Shown one piece after another: positions 1 through 7,842 of a stretch of DNA of 16,952 nucleotides (positions are counted from its first letter, which is position 1; every line of letters begins with the position of its first letter). Source of the DNA: Gemmatimonadaceae bacterium (GTDB lineage: Bacteria > Gemmatimonadota > Gemmatimonadetes > Gemmatimonadales > Gemmatimonadaceae); contig JANYKY010000510.1 in NCBI GenBank assembly GCA_025357975.1, positions 1 to 16,952 of the forward strand. The letters run 5' to 3'. The notes under the pieces were generated by a model. That model saw only the letters and a list, made by a program, of their open reading frames with translations. It searched no databases and was not told the origin of the DNA. Both the position numbers and the translations under genes were made by a program.

Positions 1-66
1 TTCACTCACAACTCCCGCCGTTGCCGGGATTGGTTGCTGCTCGACCACTTCGACGTCGTCACTCAT
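1..66 (-). CDS. Start of an unrecognised protein, cut by the window edge
   Basis: An ATG on the minus strand at 66 opens a frame that stays open to base 1 (22 codons, beginning MSDDVEVVEQQPIP). It starts 10 bases after the stop of the serine hydrolase gene and on the same strand, as expected for the next gene of an operon. The visible part is acidic, has no signal peptide and matches no family I recognise. There is no clear Shine-Dalgarno sequence in front of the ATG. The short gap and open frame are the only support, so it could be a chance opening. Confidence 0.4.
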   Translation of the reverse strand, partial: MSDDVEVVEQQPIPATAGVVSE

Positions 67-76
67 ACTGTTAATA

Positions 77-1519
77 CTAGCGATGCTTTCTGGAGTGCGA
101 AGACTTGGTGGACGATTTTCTGACGGCCCTCGATGACGATCCGGAAGAGTGATGCGTCCGGGACGATGTATGAGACGAGCCTGAGCTGTGAGATGAGGTG
201 GAGCTGTGCGACGATCTCGCGACCGACACGCATCGGACTCTGCTGCGCGAGCTATGTGACTTACGACCGGTGCGAACCTTCGAGCAGCGAACGGGCTCCG
301 GCGGCGGGCGCATCCAGCCAAGCTCTTTGTCAGCACGGAAAGCGTCGGGCATTGCGAGCACAGGTGTTGGTCCGTCGAGTACCGCGAGTACGGCCGCATC
401 CGAAAGATCTGAGCGAACGTCAGCGATCACTTTTGCCGGCCGATCTGCCTTTGCAGCATGAACACGATTCGTGAGAAGCACCACAAACATTTCACGGTCC
501 GGATCGATCCAGATGGAAGTGCCTGTATATCCGGTGTGACCGTAAGCGCGCTCAGTGAGATATCGGCCAGAGCCATAGTCTCCATCCGCGGTGTCCCAGC
601 CGAGTGCACGGTGGCCGGCCGTCCGCCGAGTGAAGAGCGCGACCGTCGAGTCCGTCAGAATCTGCGTGCCGTCGTAGTTGCCACCGTTCAGCATCATCTG
701 GGCGAAAATCGCGAGATCCGCCGCAGTACTGAACACACCAGCGTGACCTGCGACGCCACCCAAAGCGTAGGCGTTTTCGTCATGCACCTCGCCTTGAAGC
801 GGATACCCGCGCGGCGGATGCACTTCGGTTGGCGCGATGCGATAGCGCAGTGAATCGGCCGGACGGTAGAACGTGTCGTGCATCCCGAGCGGGCCGAAGA
901 CGCGCCGATTGAGGAAAACATCCAGGCGTTGCCCGGAGACGGCTTCGACGATCATGCCGAGTACGTCGGCTCCCAGGTCGGAGTAGATGTAGCCTGAGTT
1001 TGGCGCGTACTCGAGTGGCGTTGAGATAACCAGATCCCGCGCTTCCTGCGGGTTGTGTGCGACGCGCCAGAGATTGCGACCGGCTGGAAGGCCCGAGCGG
1101 TGCGTCAGGAGGTCGCGAACAGTGACTTGATCCTTGAGACCGCCCGAAAATGCGGGTATGTAACGGAAAACCGGAGCGTCGAGATCGATTTTCTTTTCGT
1201 CGTAGAGCACCATGATGGCGGTGGTGGTGCCGACGACTTTGCTGAGGGACGCGATGTCGTAGATCGTGTGTTCTGCGTCAACTGGGGCGCTGGTATTTTC
1301 CCAGGAGAGCTTGCCGAAGCCCTTCTCCCAGACAGTCGCGCCTTTCCGGCCGACGACGACAGCAGCGCCGGGGTATCCGCCCGCCGTTATGCCTCGCTGC
1401 ACGACTCTGTCTATCGACTCGAGGCGTGCTGCTGACATTCCCACGGCATCTGGTGCCTTTGCGGGTAGACCGTCTGTGCTGTTGAGCAACGACAATGCGG
1501 TCACGATAACCTTCAGCAA
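77..1519 (-). CDS. Exported serine hydrolase, beta-lactamase (class C/esterase) family
   Basis: 480 residues from a TTG start, chosen because an AAGGAG ribosome site lies 7 bases upstream. A short hydrophobic N-terminus (about residues 1-22) looks like a weak signal peptide. The serine-hydrolase fold follows: S91-L-S-K94 is the SxxK catalytic motif, Y179-S-D matches the tyrosine motif (usually YxN), and H328-T-G matches the C-terminal HxG/KTG motif. The family includes AmpC-type beta-lactamases, DD-peptidases and esterases, and the substrate cannot be told from sequence; an esterase or peptidoglycan-related role is as likely as resistance. After about residue 400 the fold ends and a roughly 70-residue tail follows that is very rich in Ser, His and Arg, unlike the rest of the protein. 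The tail could be a wall- or surface-interacting extension, or the product of a frameshift. The divergent neighbour is a sigma factor operon. Confidence 0.88.
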   Translation of the reverse strand: MLKVIVTALSLLNSTDGLPAKAPDAVGMSAARLESIDRVVQRGITAGGYPGAAVVVGRKGATVWEKGFGKLSWENTSAPVDAEHTIYDIASLSKVVGTTTAIMVLYDEKKIDLDAPVFRYIPAFSGGLKDQVTVRDLLTHRSGLPAGRNLWRVAHNPQEARDLVISTPLEYAPNSGYIYSDLGADVLGMIVEAVSGQRLDVFLNRRVFGPLGMHDTFYRPADSLRYRIAPTEVHPPRGYPLQGEVHDENAYALGGVAGHAGVFSTAADLAIFAQMMLNGGNYDGTQILTDSTVALFTRRTAGHRALGWDTADGDYGSGRYLTERAYGHTGYTGTSIWIDPDREMFVVLLTNRVHAAKADRPAKVIADVRSDLSDAAVLAVLDGPTPVLAMPDAFRADKELGWMRPPPEPVRCSKVRTGRKSHSSRSRVRCVSVARSSHSSTSSHSSGSSHTSSRTHHSSGSSSRAVRKSSTKSSHSRKHR

Positions 1520-1526
1520 TTTCCAG

Positions 1527-1532
1527 CTCCTT
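1527..1532 (-). promoter_or_regulatory. Ribosome binding site of the serine hydrolase gene
   Basis: The minus strand reads AAGGAG here, 7 bases before the TTG at 1519. It is the main reason for accepting the rare TTG start rather than the internal ATG about 27 codons downstream. Confidence 0.7.
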
Positions 1533-1700
1533 CTCTACTATTAACTACGCGCAACAAGGCAGACTGGTTCCCTCTAACGCCAAAATCAACGCGGAAATTC
1601 TGTGCTGCGGGCTCTCTAGTGGTGACGACTCGCATCATGCCTTGTCACAGGGAAACATAGTAATACGAGTATGCGCGTTCCGCGCCACTCTTTTTTAGCC

Positions 1701-1727
1701 GAAACCCGAAAGCCAAAGCCAAAAGCC
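1701..1727 (+). repeat. Short A-rich AAAGCC-type direct repeats before the sigma factor
   Basis: Three AAAGCC copies (1709-1714, 1715-1720, 1722-1727) follow a related GAAACCC at 1701-1707, directly after a T6 run at 1691-1696. They lie 58-85 bases before the sigma factor start, which fits a promoter or operator position. The units are short, so chance or replication slippage is possible. Confidence 0.4.
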
Positions 1728-1785
1728 TAACAACCATTCTCCAGTAAACCCAAGGCGGCCAATGGGTGCCTAATTTCCAGACGGG

Positions 1786-2358
1786 ATGCAGACCGACGAG
1801 CTAGAACTCAGGCGCGCCATGAAAGGCGATGAGGCGGCAATGCGGCAGCTATGGCTGCGACATTCGCCGCACATCGATGCCGTTGTCCGCCGTTTATGCG
1901 GGGACCACGACGTCGCGGCCGATATTGCCCAGGAAGTCTGGATCCAGATTTTCAGGGCCCTTCCGGGATACCGAGGAGACTCGCAGTTCGGCACCTGGGC
2001 TCATCGAATCGCGGTCAACCGGACGCTCAACGCCCTCCGGAAGATCAAGCGAATCGCAAAGATCGAAACCGAAATCGAGGACGACAGCGCTTTCGTCGAA
2101 GGTGACAGCGACAGGACTTTCCTCGCGGAATCGATAGAGCAGGCAATGGTTCAGCTTTCTCCGGGAGCACGCACGGTTTTCGTGCTCCACGACATCGAAG
2201 GTTATACGCACGATGAGATCGGGGTAGAACTCGGCATCACATCAGGCGGATCGAAATCTCAATTGTTCAAGGCACGCGCCAAGCTTCGCCGGCTATTGGC
2301 GCACGTTGTCGACGAAACGGTGGCCGGCGTAGGAAGGACTAGTGTTGCCCCTATCTGA
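1786..2358 (+). CDS. ECF-type RNA polymerase sigma factor (sigma-70 family)
   Basis: 190 residues, the normal size for an extracytoplasmic-function sigma factor, which directs RNA polymerase to a small regulon. Region 2 spans about residues 13-90 and includes the core-binding stretch beginning DIAQEVW (46-52) and the -10-recognising helix around 64-86. A short acidic linker (about 96-112) leads to region 4 at about 115-172, with the helix-turn-helix around DEIGVELGITSG (143-154) that reads the -35 element. Regions 3 and 1.1 are absent, as usual in this class. The ATG start has only a weak upstream site. Its 3' end overlaps the next gene by 17 bases, so the pair is translationally coupled, the usual sigma/anti-sigma arrangement. 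ECF factors commonly activate their own promoter, and the upstream A-rich repeats are a candidate control region. Confidence 0.93.
   Translation: MQTDELELRRAMKGDEAAMRQLWLRHSPHIDAVVRRLCGDHDVAADIAQEVWIQIFRALPGYRGDSQFGTWAHRIAVNRTLNALRKIKRIAKIETEIEDDSAFVEGDSDRTFLAESIEQAMVQLSPGARTVFVLHDIEGYTHDEIGVELGITSGGSKSQLFKARAKLRRLLAHVVDETVAGVGRTSVAPI
2331..2337 (+). promoter_or_regulatory. Ribosome binding site inside the sigma factor gene
   Basis: AGGAAGG lies within the last codons of the sigma factor gene. It stands 4 bases before GTG 2342 and 7 bases before TTG 2345, both in frame with the downstream membrane protein. Either could be the true start, and the TTG spacing is the more usual. Confidence 0.6.
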
Positions 2359-3004
2359 AAACGCACTGGATGAAATGGTCGCTCGCGAGCGCGAGCGTGG
2401 CGCCCCACCTCTGACCGACTGGACTTCGCTGAGCGCGCGACTGCGCACCGAAGGCCTGATGGAGTCTGCATCGCCTTCGTCCGGCATTATGTCGAGACGA
2501 TGGATGCAATTGGCGGCGGGTCTTGTACTGGCCGTTGGCGGAGCGGCAGTTGGAAGAATGACAGCCGGCACCACTGCAGGTGCGGCGAGTTCGCAGAGCG
2601 CATCGGCCGGCAATTCACAAACAGGCATCACGCCTGTCTCTGCTCAGCAGGATCCCGCGACCAGCGAGCAATCGGCCGCAACGCTCGCATCGGCAGGCCA
2701 ACCGTTCGCATCTCCCGAACAGGCTTGGGCAGTTCTCAATAGCTCAGGGGCCGAGTACCAGCGCGCTTCCGCTTATCTGTCGTCGGTGGGCTCAGGTTCC
2801 CCAACACCCGCTGAACCGGCACAGTACCGCACTCGACTTGCGGCATTGGACAATGTCATGAACGACATGCGCGGTGCTCTCAAGGAAGCTCCGCATGATC
2901 CCGTCATCAATCAGTACTATCGCGCCGCCGTCGGCGTGCGCGAGGCTACACTGCGCCAGCTAGGTACAACATTGCCGGCGGGCGCGAGACTCAATCGATA
3001 CTAG
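2342..3004 (+). CDS. Single-pass membrane protein, putative anti-sigma factor
   Basis: 220 residues from GTG 2342 (or 219 from TTG 2345). About 53 charged N-terminal residues lead into one hydrophobic segment (about 54-72) preceded by SRR, which places the N-terminus in the cytoplasm. The extracytoplasmic part has a Ser/Ala/Thr/Gln-rich linker (about 73-125) and a helical C-terminal domain (about 125-215). The position directly behind an overlapping ECF sigma gene, together with this topology, is typical of an anti-sigma factor that releases its partner on an envelope signal. The zinc-finger HxxxCxxC motif of common ZAS anti-sigma factors is absent, and the cytoplasmic part has no cysteine. 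If it binds the sigma factor it does so through another fold. The function is inferred from context, since I do not recognise a named family. The gene ends in TAGTG, touching the region of the next gene. Confidence 0.75.
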   Translation: MLPLSENALDEMVARERERGAPPLTDWTSLSARLRTEGLMESASPSSGIMSRRWMQLAAGLVLAVGGAAVGRMTAGTTAGAASSQSASAGNSQTGITPVSAQQDPATSEQSAATLASAGQPFASPEQAWAVLNSSGAEYQRASAYLSSVGSGSPTPAEPAQYRTRLAALDNVMNDMRGALKEAPHDPVINQYYRAAVGVREATLRQLGTTLPAGARLNRY

Positions 3005-3021
3005 TGAAAGGAATGTTGGGT

Positions 3022-3828
3022 ATGCGCTTCGCGAGACAATCCGCAATCGGGATGATTGCACTTCTTGCGCTTGCTCCGATTTCGGGGCGTGCGCAGGAAA
3101 CTCAATCGAAGGGATGGGTTGGAATTGTCATTACAACCGGATTCGGCCAGACGGATCGGGCTGGATCGATGGTGTTTGCTGATTATCCGGTGATCGAATC
3201 GATCGAGCCTGGATCACCAGCTGAAAAAGCTGGACTGCAGAGTGGAGATATTGTCATTTCGATCAACGGGCAGGACATGCGCAAGAATCCGATTCCGCCG
3301 CGCAGCATGCTCCAGCCAGGTCAGAAGGCGATCTTCAAATACCGCCGTAACGCTGTAGCGATGACGGCAACTATAGATGTAAAGCCGCGGCCGGAAGGCA
3401 ATCCGGAGACGTTGCAGCTATCGATTACCGGATCAGCGCCTCAGCCGGGTCGCGGAACACCAAGCGGTGGTGGCACGCGCGTCGTGTTGCGGCGCTCGGC
3501 ACCGCCAATGGTCGAGATGAGCCCGCTTGCCCTTCCGTCAGCGACGCCGAGCATTGTAATCGGTGGAGCGCTGCTGACTCAGCTCAACAATGACATGAAA
3601 GAGGCGTTGAGCGTGAAGGGCAACGGCCTTCTCGTCATCGATGTCGAAAGCGGATCACGCGCAGGAATTGCCGGGCTGAGAGGAGGCGACGTGATTCTGA
3701 AGGCTGACAAGGAGCTCGTGGGAAATCCCGGAGAGCTCATTCGAATCATTCGCGAGTCCGCGGACAACATGCTGAGGTTGCAGGTGATTCGAAAGCGGAA
3801 GCCGCAGACTATTCTGTTGCGGTGGTAA
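3022..3828 (+). CDS. Exported protein with two PDZ domains
   Basis: 268 residues from ATG 3022. In-frame GTG 3004 and ATG 3013 lie upstream, but AAAGGA at 3007-3012 is 9 bases from 3022, and that start gives a clean signal peptide (MRF-A-R, a hydrophobic run, then a probable cut near GRAQ, about residue 24). The first PDZ-like domain covers about 30-120, with the typical ESIEPGSPAEKAGLQSGDIV segment. A Pro/Gly/Arg-rich linker follows, then a second PDZ domain at about 175-265 with VESGSRAGIAGLRGGDVI. PDZ domains bind exposed C-termini of proteins. Unlike DegP/DegS there is no trypsin-like domain, so it is probably a binding or sensor protein outside the cytoplasm. As third gene behind the sigma factor and its likely anti-sigma factor, it may sense misfolded envelope proteins or be the main target of the sigma factor. 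It could also be a scaffold unrelated to sensing. Confidence 0.85.
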   Translation: MRFARQSAIGMIALLALAPISGRAQETQSKGWVGIVITTGFGQTDRAGSMVFADYPVIESIEPGSPAEKAGLQSGDIVISINGQDMRKNPIPPRSMLQPGQKAIFKYRRNAVAMTATIDVKPRPEGNPETLQLSITGSAPQPGRGTPSGGGTRVVLRRSAPPMVEMSPLALPSATPSIVIGGALLTQLNNDMKEALSVKGNGLLVIDVESGSRAGIAGLRGGDVILKADKELVGNPGELIRIIRESADNMLRLQVIRKRKPQTILLRW

Positions 3829-3845
3829 AGTGGGCGTAAACTCAG

Positions 3846-3886
3846 GACTCACAACCCGTTCGCACACTGTTTGTCAGTCGTGAGTC
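3846..3886. terminator. Weak inverted repeat between convergent transcripts
   Basis: GACTCAC (3846-3852) pairs with GTGAGTC (3880-3886) across a 27-base loop, in the 83-base gap between the PDZ gene and the convergent flavoprotein gene. It sits where a shared terminator is expected. The loop is long and no T-run follows on either strand, so support is weak. Confidence 0.25.
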
Positions 3887-3911
3887 TACAGTTTCCTTGA
3901 TCGCCCCCCTG

Positions 3912-4832
3912 TTAGTCCAGCTTCCTCGCGGCCGGAACCAAAGAGGCATGGATCGCCAACGCGGCGATCGCCCCATCGGCCGCTGCGGCCACCGCGAGCT
4001 GAGGGCCAGGAACGATATCTCCGGCCGCAAACACGTTCAGCACGCTCGTGTGGTAGTGAGCATCGATCTCGATCAACCCCAAGTCATTTCGCTTGCACTT
4101 GAGCTGAACACCCAGATCATCCGCGGGATACTGACCGATCGCGAAAAAAAGCTGCTCGCAATCGAGTGACATTCCGCCCTCGAGATTCATGCACCTGATC
4201 TCGCGATTCTCAGACGAAATCTTATCTATCTTCGCTTCGAGAACAGGAATGTTCAGTGCCTCGAGCTTGTCGATCAGGGGCTGCTCCATCGCGGCAGCCT
4301 CACCGTTTGTGCAGATCACGATCTTCGATGTCCAGTTGGCAAGCGAGAGGGCCATGCCGACCGCCTTTCTGCCGGCGCCAACGACGACTGTCTTTTTGTC
4401 TTTCGCTTCGAATCCGTCGCAATCAGGACAGACGTGCGCGGTCTCGCCATAACAATCGGACAATCCCCCAACCCTCGGCCAAACGTCCTTGATGCCGATC
4501 GCCAGAAGAAGACGCCGCGACTCGAGCTTCTGGCCGGATCGCAGGCCAAGTACGAACCTTTCTCCATTCACGTTATCCACGTTGTCCACGACATCCGCAA
4601 CGAGCTTCGCACCAAAACGCTCGGCATCTTCGCGCCCGCGTTTTCTCAGATCGGGGGATTTGATGCCATGCGATCCGAGGAAACCGTTAACTCCACGGGT
4701 CTCCCAGTTTCTCGGGTCGCCCGAGTCCACCAGGACGACAGAATGGAGATAGCGCGCAAGCCATAAGGCCGCCGACAATCCGGCGGGGCCGCCCCCGACA
4801 ATTGCCACATCGTAAACCGTTTCCTTTTCCAT
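3912..4832 (-). CDS. Thioredoxin-reductase-like NAD(P)/FAD oxidoreductase
   Basis: 306 residues from ATG 4832; an in-frame TTG at 4850 would add six residues, but neither has a Shine-Dalgarno site and the family usually begins a few residues before the FAD motif. The FAD-binding GGGPAG is at 13-18, a redox motif C135-P-D-C138-D-G sits in the NADPH domain as in thioredoxin reductase, the second dinucleotide motif starts at G152-A-G, and the C-terminal FAD contact AAGDIVPG lies near 275-285. Classic thioredoxin reductase has CATC; the CPxCDG version and the GFLGxHG stretch near 50-56 put it in the wider family of reductases whose electron acceptor is often unknown. It is the last gene of a minus-strand run, 75 bases after the alpha/beta hydrolase. 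It probably passes NADPH electrons to a disulfide partner, but no thioredoxin gene is nearby. Confidence 0.88.
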   Translation of the reverse strand: MEKETVYDVAIVGGGPAGLSAALWLARYLHSVVLVDSGDPRNWETRGVNGFLGSHGIKSPDLRKRGREDAERFGAKLVADVVDNVDNVNGERFVLGLRSGQKLESRRLLLAIGIKDVWPRVGGLSDCYGETAHVCPDCDGFEAKDKKTVVVGAGRKAVGMALSLANWTSKIVICTNGEAAAMEQPLIDKLEALNIPVLEAKIDKISSENREIRCMNLEGGMSLDCEQLFFAIGQYPADDLGVQLKCKRNDLGLIEIDAHYHTSVLNVFAAGDIVPGPQLAVAAAADGAIAALAIHASLVPAARKLD

Positions 4833-4907
4833 GGGCGGGGTGGGGTGCAAGAAAAAGTCCGGCGCTTATCGAAAAACGGAAACCGGCCATATCACCGCTC
4901 ATGGTGG

Positions 4908-5825
4908 TTAGTTGCTCAAAAACCCTTCAACCGCGGAGAAGAACTCCTCTGGCGCTTCCCAGAATGGCATATGCCCCGCATGCGGAATCAAGACCAGTTC
5001 AGATTCCGCAATAAGCGCGGAAATCGACCGCGCAACGTCGACGCTCAGCAGATCTTCCTCACCATGCACAACCAGCGTCGGTACTCGAAGCGAAGCGATG
5101 AGGCTTGTCCAGTGGTAACCCTCCCGTCTCAACCGTGCGGCCACCGCGGCTCCGGTAGGACTGTTCGCCCGCGGTGACGAAAAAATCGATCCGAACTCCC
5201 GATCTGCAAACCACGCGGGATACAACGCCGAGGTGTATTCGGCATGCGTCGAGATATCGTCGACGCGGAGCCGCGATGGATCAAGAGATTCGAGTGTGTC
5301 GCGCCGGTCACCGGTAAGCCGGGTCAGAGCGTCGGAGTGCAGCCGCAACAGCCAATCGCTGGTGGGACCAACAGCATCTACGAGAACAAGCCGGTTAACC
5401 GCCGCCTGATCCTGCGCAGTTGCAAGCATGGCGATGCCGCCTCCCCATGAATGTCCCAGCACATTCCACCGGTCGATCTCCAGCGCCTCGCGAATGGCCG
5501 CTACGTCTCCGGCATCGTGCTCGATCCGCGCGCTCCGGGCTCCAGGAGGTTGTTGCGACTTGCCGCGGCCGCGCTGATCGAAGAACGCGAGCTGGCGTTG
5601 CTCGGACAAAGGGCTAAGGGCTGGCCAGAGAACATCATGCCCGAAATGAAGTCCACCATTTATACAGAGAAGCGGCAGCGCACCACTCACTGGAGAGCTC
5701 ATGAAAACAGCGAAGTCGAGCCCGCGTGCGTGGATCGTCCGCTCGGTGAGCAGGGGCGCCCTTTTTTGTTTTCGCCGGAACGCGAGAAACCTTTCTCTCG
5801 CCGACCCATGGTGCGATTCGGTCAC
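4908..5825 (-). CDS. Alpha/beta hydrolase, proline iminopeptidase-like
   Basis: 305 residues from GTG 5825. The catalytic triad is readable: Ser126 in GHSWGG (124-129), Asp258 in HGEEDLL and His285 in HAGHMPFWE. The NGG near 56-58 provides the oxyanion-hole region and DQRGRGKS (83-90) is the usual segment before the nucleophile in proline iminopeptidases and related esterases. No signal peptide is seen, so it is cytoplasmic. It could be an aminopeptidase, esterase or lactonase, since this fold is poor at predicting substrate. The N-terminus is uncertain: the first ~25 residues are basic and unlike the family, there is no clear ribosome site, and no good alternative start exists until ATG at residue 42. 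It lies 30 bases after the quinone oxidoreductase gene, on the same strand. Confidence 0.87.
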   Translation of the reverse strand: MTESHHGSARERFLAFRRKQKRAPLLTERTIHARGLDFAVFMSSPVSGALPLLCINGGLHFGHDVLWPALSPLSEQRQLAFFDQRGRGKSQQPPGARSARIEHDAGDVAAIREALEIDRWNVLGHSWGGGIAMLATAQDQAAVNRLVLVDAVGPTSDWLLRLHSDALTRLTGDRRDTLESLDPSRLRVDDISTHAEYTSALYPAWFADREFGSIFSSPRANSPTGAAVAARLRREGYHWTSLIASLRVPTLVVHGEEDLLSVDVARSISALIAESELVLIPHAGHMPFWEAPEEFFSAVEGFLSN

Positions 5826-5855
5826 GACCGAAGACCAGCGCGCTTTGTCTCGATA

Positions 5856-6833
5856 TTATGGCGCCGGCTTGATAAGCACTTTGCCCGATGTCTTGCGCGA
5901 CTCGAGCAACGCCTGCGCCGCGCCCGCCTCAGCAAGATCAAACGTCCGCTCGATGCGAACGTCCAATGCTCCTGCAGCTACTCCATTGAGAACAGCACTC
6001 GCGCGTTGCGCGAGTGCATCCCGCGTCGCGATGTAGTGTGCGAGAGTCGGCCGCGTCAGATAGAGCGAGCCTTTTCGCGAGAGAATCTGCGGATCGATCG
6101 GCGGAACAGGCCCGCTCGAATTTCCGAACAGCACAAGCAGGCCAAGTGGGGCGAGACAATCGAGGCTCTGCTCCCAAGTGGTCTTGCCAACAGAGTCATA
6201 GACGACGTTGACGCCTCGCCCCTGCGTGAGCCTTTTGACCTCAGCGGCGAAATCCTGCTTCGTATAGTTGATTACGGTATCCGCACCCGCCTTGCGTGCA
6301 AGTTCGGCTTTTTCATCTGTCGAAGCGGTGCCAATAACACGAGCGCCAAGTCGCGATGCCATCTGGCAGAATAGAAGCCCTACGCCGCCAGCGGCCGCAT
6401 GAATGAGGCACGACTCACCTGGCTTGAGAGGAAATGTTGTGTTTGCGAGATAGTGCGCAGTCATTCCCTGAAGCATCACGGCAGCCGCCTGATCGGTCGT
6501 GACTTCATCGGGAATCTTCACGAGGAGGTTGAGCGGCACCCTGGCCATCTCAGCATACGCTCCCGAACCACCCTGCCACGCAACGCGATCGCCAACTTTT
6601 ACGTCCGCTTGCGTTCCCTCACCGATTGCGACCACAGTGCCCGCAGCTTCGCTGCCCGGAATCATCGGAAAGGACATGGGGTAAAGACCAGTTCGCTGAT
6701 ACACCTCGACAAAGTTCACGCCGATTGCCTCGATACGAACCAGAGCCTCGTTCCCGCCAGGAATTGGGTCTGGCAAGTCCACCAGCTTGAGAACTTCGGG
6801 GCCGCCGGGCGCGTCGATCTGGATTGCTTTCAT
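5856..6833 (-). CDS. qor: NADPH:quinone oxidoreductase, zinc-free medium-chain reductase family
   Basis: 325 residues, the normal length for the QOR family, which reduces quinones or other enones with NADPH. The N-terminal catalytic domain begins MKAIQ and carries the family segment [13 protein letters not shown] (40-52) and the PGSEAAG motif (59-65). The Rossmann domain has the nucleotide motif HAAAGGVG (145-152). The zinc-binding cysteines and histidine of alcohol dehydrogenases are absent, as expected for QOR. Its ATG overlaps the stop of the upstream flavin oxidoreductase gene in an ATGA, so translation is coupled and the two probably belong to one redox process. The physiological acceptor cannot be read from the sequence. 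Confidence 0.92.
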   Translation of the reverse strand: MKAIQIDAPGGPEVLKLVDLPDPIPGGNEALVRIEAIGVNFVEVYQRTGLYPMSFPMIPGSEAAGTVVAIGEGTQADVKVGDRVAWQGGSGAYAEMARVPLNLLVKIPDEVTTDQAAAVMLQGMTAHYLANTTFPLKPGESCLIHAAAGGVGLLFCQMASRLGARVIGTASTDEKAELARKAGADTVINYTKQDFAAEVKRLTQGRGVNVVYDSVGKTTWEQSLDCLAPLGLLVLFGNSSGPVPPIDPQILSRKGSLYLTRPTLAHYIATRDALAQRASAVLNGVAAGALDVRIERTFDLAEAGAAQALLESRKTSGKVLIKPAP

Positions 6834-7831
6834 GTTGTTGTCTCTGCCATCTCGTGTCTCAGCTCCGACGTTATTTCGTACGACCGCAGCCGTGCGTCGT
6901 GGTCATAAATCTGTCCGGTGATCATGAGCTCGTCTGCCTGGGTGTATTCAATAAAGCGCGACAGGCTCGAACGCACCGTATCGGGCGACCCGACGGTCGC
7001 GTAAGCAAGAGAATGCTCAAGCTGTGCCCGTTCGGCCGGAGACCAGAGATCGTCCATACTGTCCACCGGCGCCTGAAGCTGCCCCGGTGCCCCGCGTCTC
7101 ATTTTTACGAACTGCTGTTGGAGAGACGTAAAAAGGCGCGTCGCTTCACGATCCGTGTCGGCCGCGACAACGCTTAAACCGAGCATGGCGTAGGGTTTGT
7201 CGCGCTTGTCAGAAGGCTTGAACAGCGTTCGGTATGCCTGCAACGCATGCATCATATAGTCCGGGGCAAAATGCGATGCGAAAGCGAACGGCAGCCCAAG
7301 CTCGGCGGCCAGTTGAGCGCTGAACATACTTGAGCCAAGTAGCCAAATCGGGACGTTGAGACCAGCGCCGGGCACGGCGCGCACAGCCTGACCTGCGACG
7401 GCAGGGCGAAAATACGACTCGAGCTCGAGCACGTCCTGAGGAAATGTGTCGGCGCTTTTTTCAGAGCGCCTCAATGCCGCCGTCGTCACGCGATCCGTAC
7501 CAGGAGCTCGGCCCAATGCAAGGTCGATGCGTCCCGGGTACAATGATTCCAACGTTCCAAACTGCTCCGCAATCAAGAGAGGGGCGTGATTCGGGAGCAT
7601 GATTCCGCCCGCGCCGACGCGAATAGTCCTTGTTCCGGCTGCGACATGCGAGATCACGATCGAGGTCGCGGCGCTCGCGATCCCCGGCATTCCGTGGTGC
7701 TCCGCGAGCCAGAATCTATTGTAGCCCCAGACTTCCGCGTGCTGAGCCAGGTCGCGGCTGTTCCTGAAGGCGTCTGATGCAGTGTCACCTTCGCGGATCG
7801 GCGAGAGATCGAGTACTGAGAAAGGAATCAT
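6830..7831 (-). CDS. Luciferase-like (LLM class) flavin-dependent oxidoreductase
   Basis: 333 residues. It belongs to the bacterial-luciferase-like fold (TIM barrel), in which reduced FMN is used for monooxygenation or related chemistry. The N-terminal core includes [10 protein letters not shown] (40-49), the EHH typical of the family, and a segment from N81-H-A-P through [16 protein letters not shown] (98-113), conserved in the YhbW/alkanal-monooxygenase subgroup. The start is ATG 7831, directly after an in-frame TAG and with GAGGAGG 11 bases upstream. The gene overlaps qor by four bases (ATGA). A flavin reductase is not encoded nearby. The substrate is unknown; members act on alkanes, sulfonates, aldehydes and cofactor F420-linked alcohols. 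Confidence 0.92.
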   Translation of the reverse strand: MIPFSVLDLSPIREGDTASDAFRNSRDLAQHAEVWGYNRFWLAEHHGMPGIASAATSIVISHVAAGTRTIRVGAGGIMLPNHAPLLIAEQFGTLESLYPGRIDLALGRAPGTDRVTTAALRRSEKSADTFPQDVLELESYFRPAVAGQAVRAVPGAGLNVPIWLLGSSMFSAQLAAELGLPFAFASHFAPDYMMHALQAYRTLFKPSDKRDKPYAMLGLSVVAADTDREATRLFTSLQQQFVKMRRGAPGQLQAPVDSMDDLWSPAERAQLEHSLAYATVGSPDTVRSSLSRFIEYTQADELMITGQIYDHDARLRSYEITSELRHEMAETTT

Positions 7832-7842
7832 CTACGTGGTTG

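Larger units (their letters stand above)
1520..1785. other. Intergenic region between divergent serine hydrolase and sigma factor genes
   Basis: This 266-base stretch must contain the promoters of both divergent transcripts. I see no ORF, no RNA gene and no strong sigma-70 promoter. A TTGTCA at 1642-1647 has only a poor -10 partner downstream. From about 1697 the sequence is a run of GAAACCC, GAAAGCC, AAAGCC and AAAAGCC units, listed separately. Confidence 0.6.

Noticed and set aside
133..853. Overlapping plus-strand open frames opposite the serine hydrolase
   Set aside because: No domain, no ribosome site and a composition explained by the opposite gene. I considered whether one was the true gene because the hydrolase tail is odd, but the hydrolase motifs fix the minus strand as coding.
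1642..1670. TTGTCA as a possible sigma-70 -35 box
   Set aside because: No acceptable -10 hexamer at 16-18 bases; TAATAC follows at only 13 bases.
4687..4902. A 71-codon minus-strand frame beginning in the gap before the thioredoxin-reductase-like gene
   Set aside because: Most of it is out of frame inside the flavoprotein's FAD domain; only the first part lies in the gap and it shows no family features.
5754..5767. GGGCGCCC followed by six T on the plus strand, resembling a terminator
   Set aside because: The palindrome has no loop, so it cannot form a stable hairpin of that length, and it lies inside the hydrolase coding region on the opposite strand from transcription.
5451..6374. A 307-codon plus-strand open frame
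   Set aside because: It lies opposite the alpha/beta hydrolase and quinone oxidoreductase genes, both with clear family motifs; its product is Arg-rich with no recognisable domain. It is an antisense shadow typical of GC-rich DNA.
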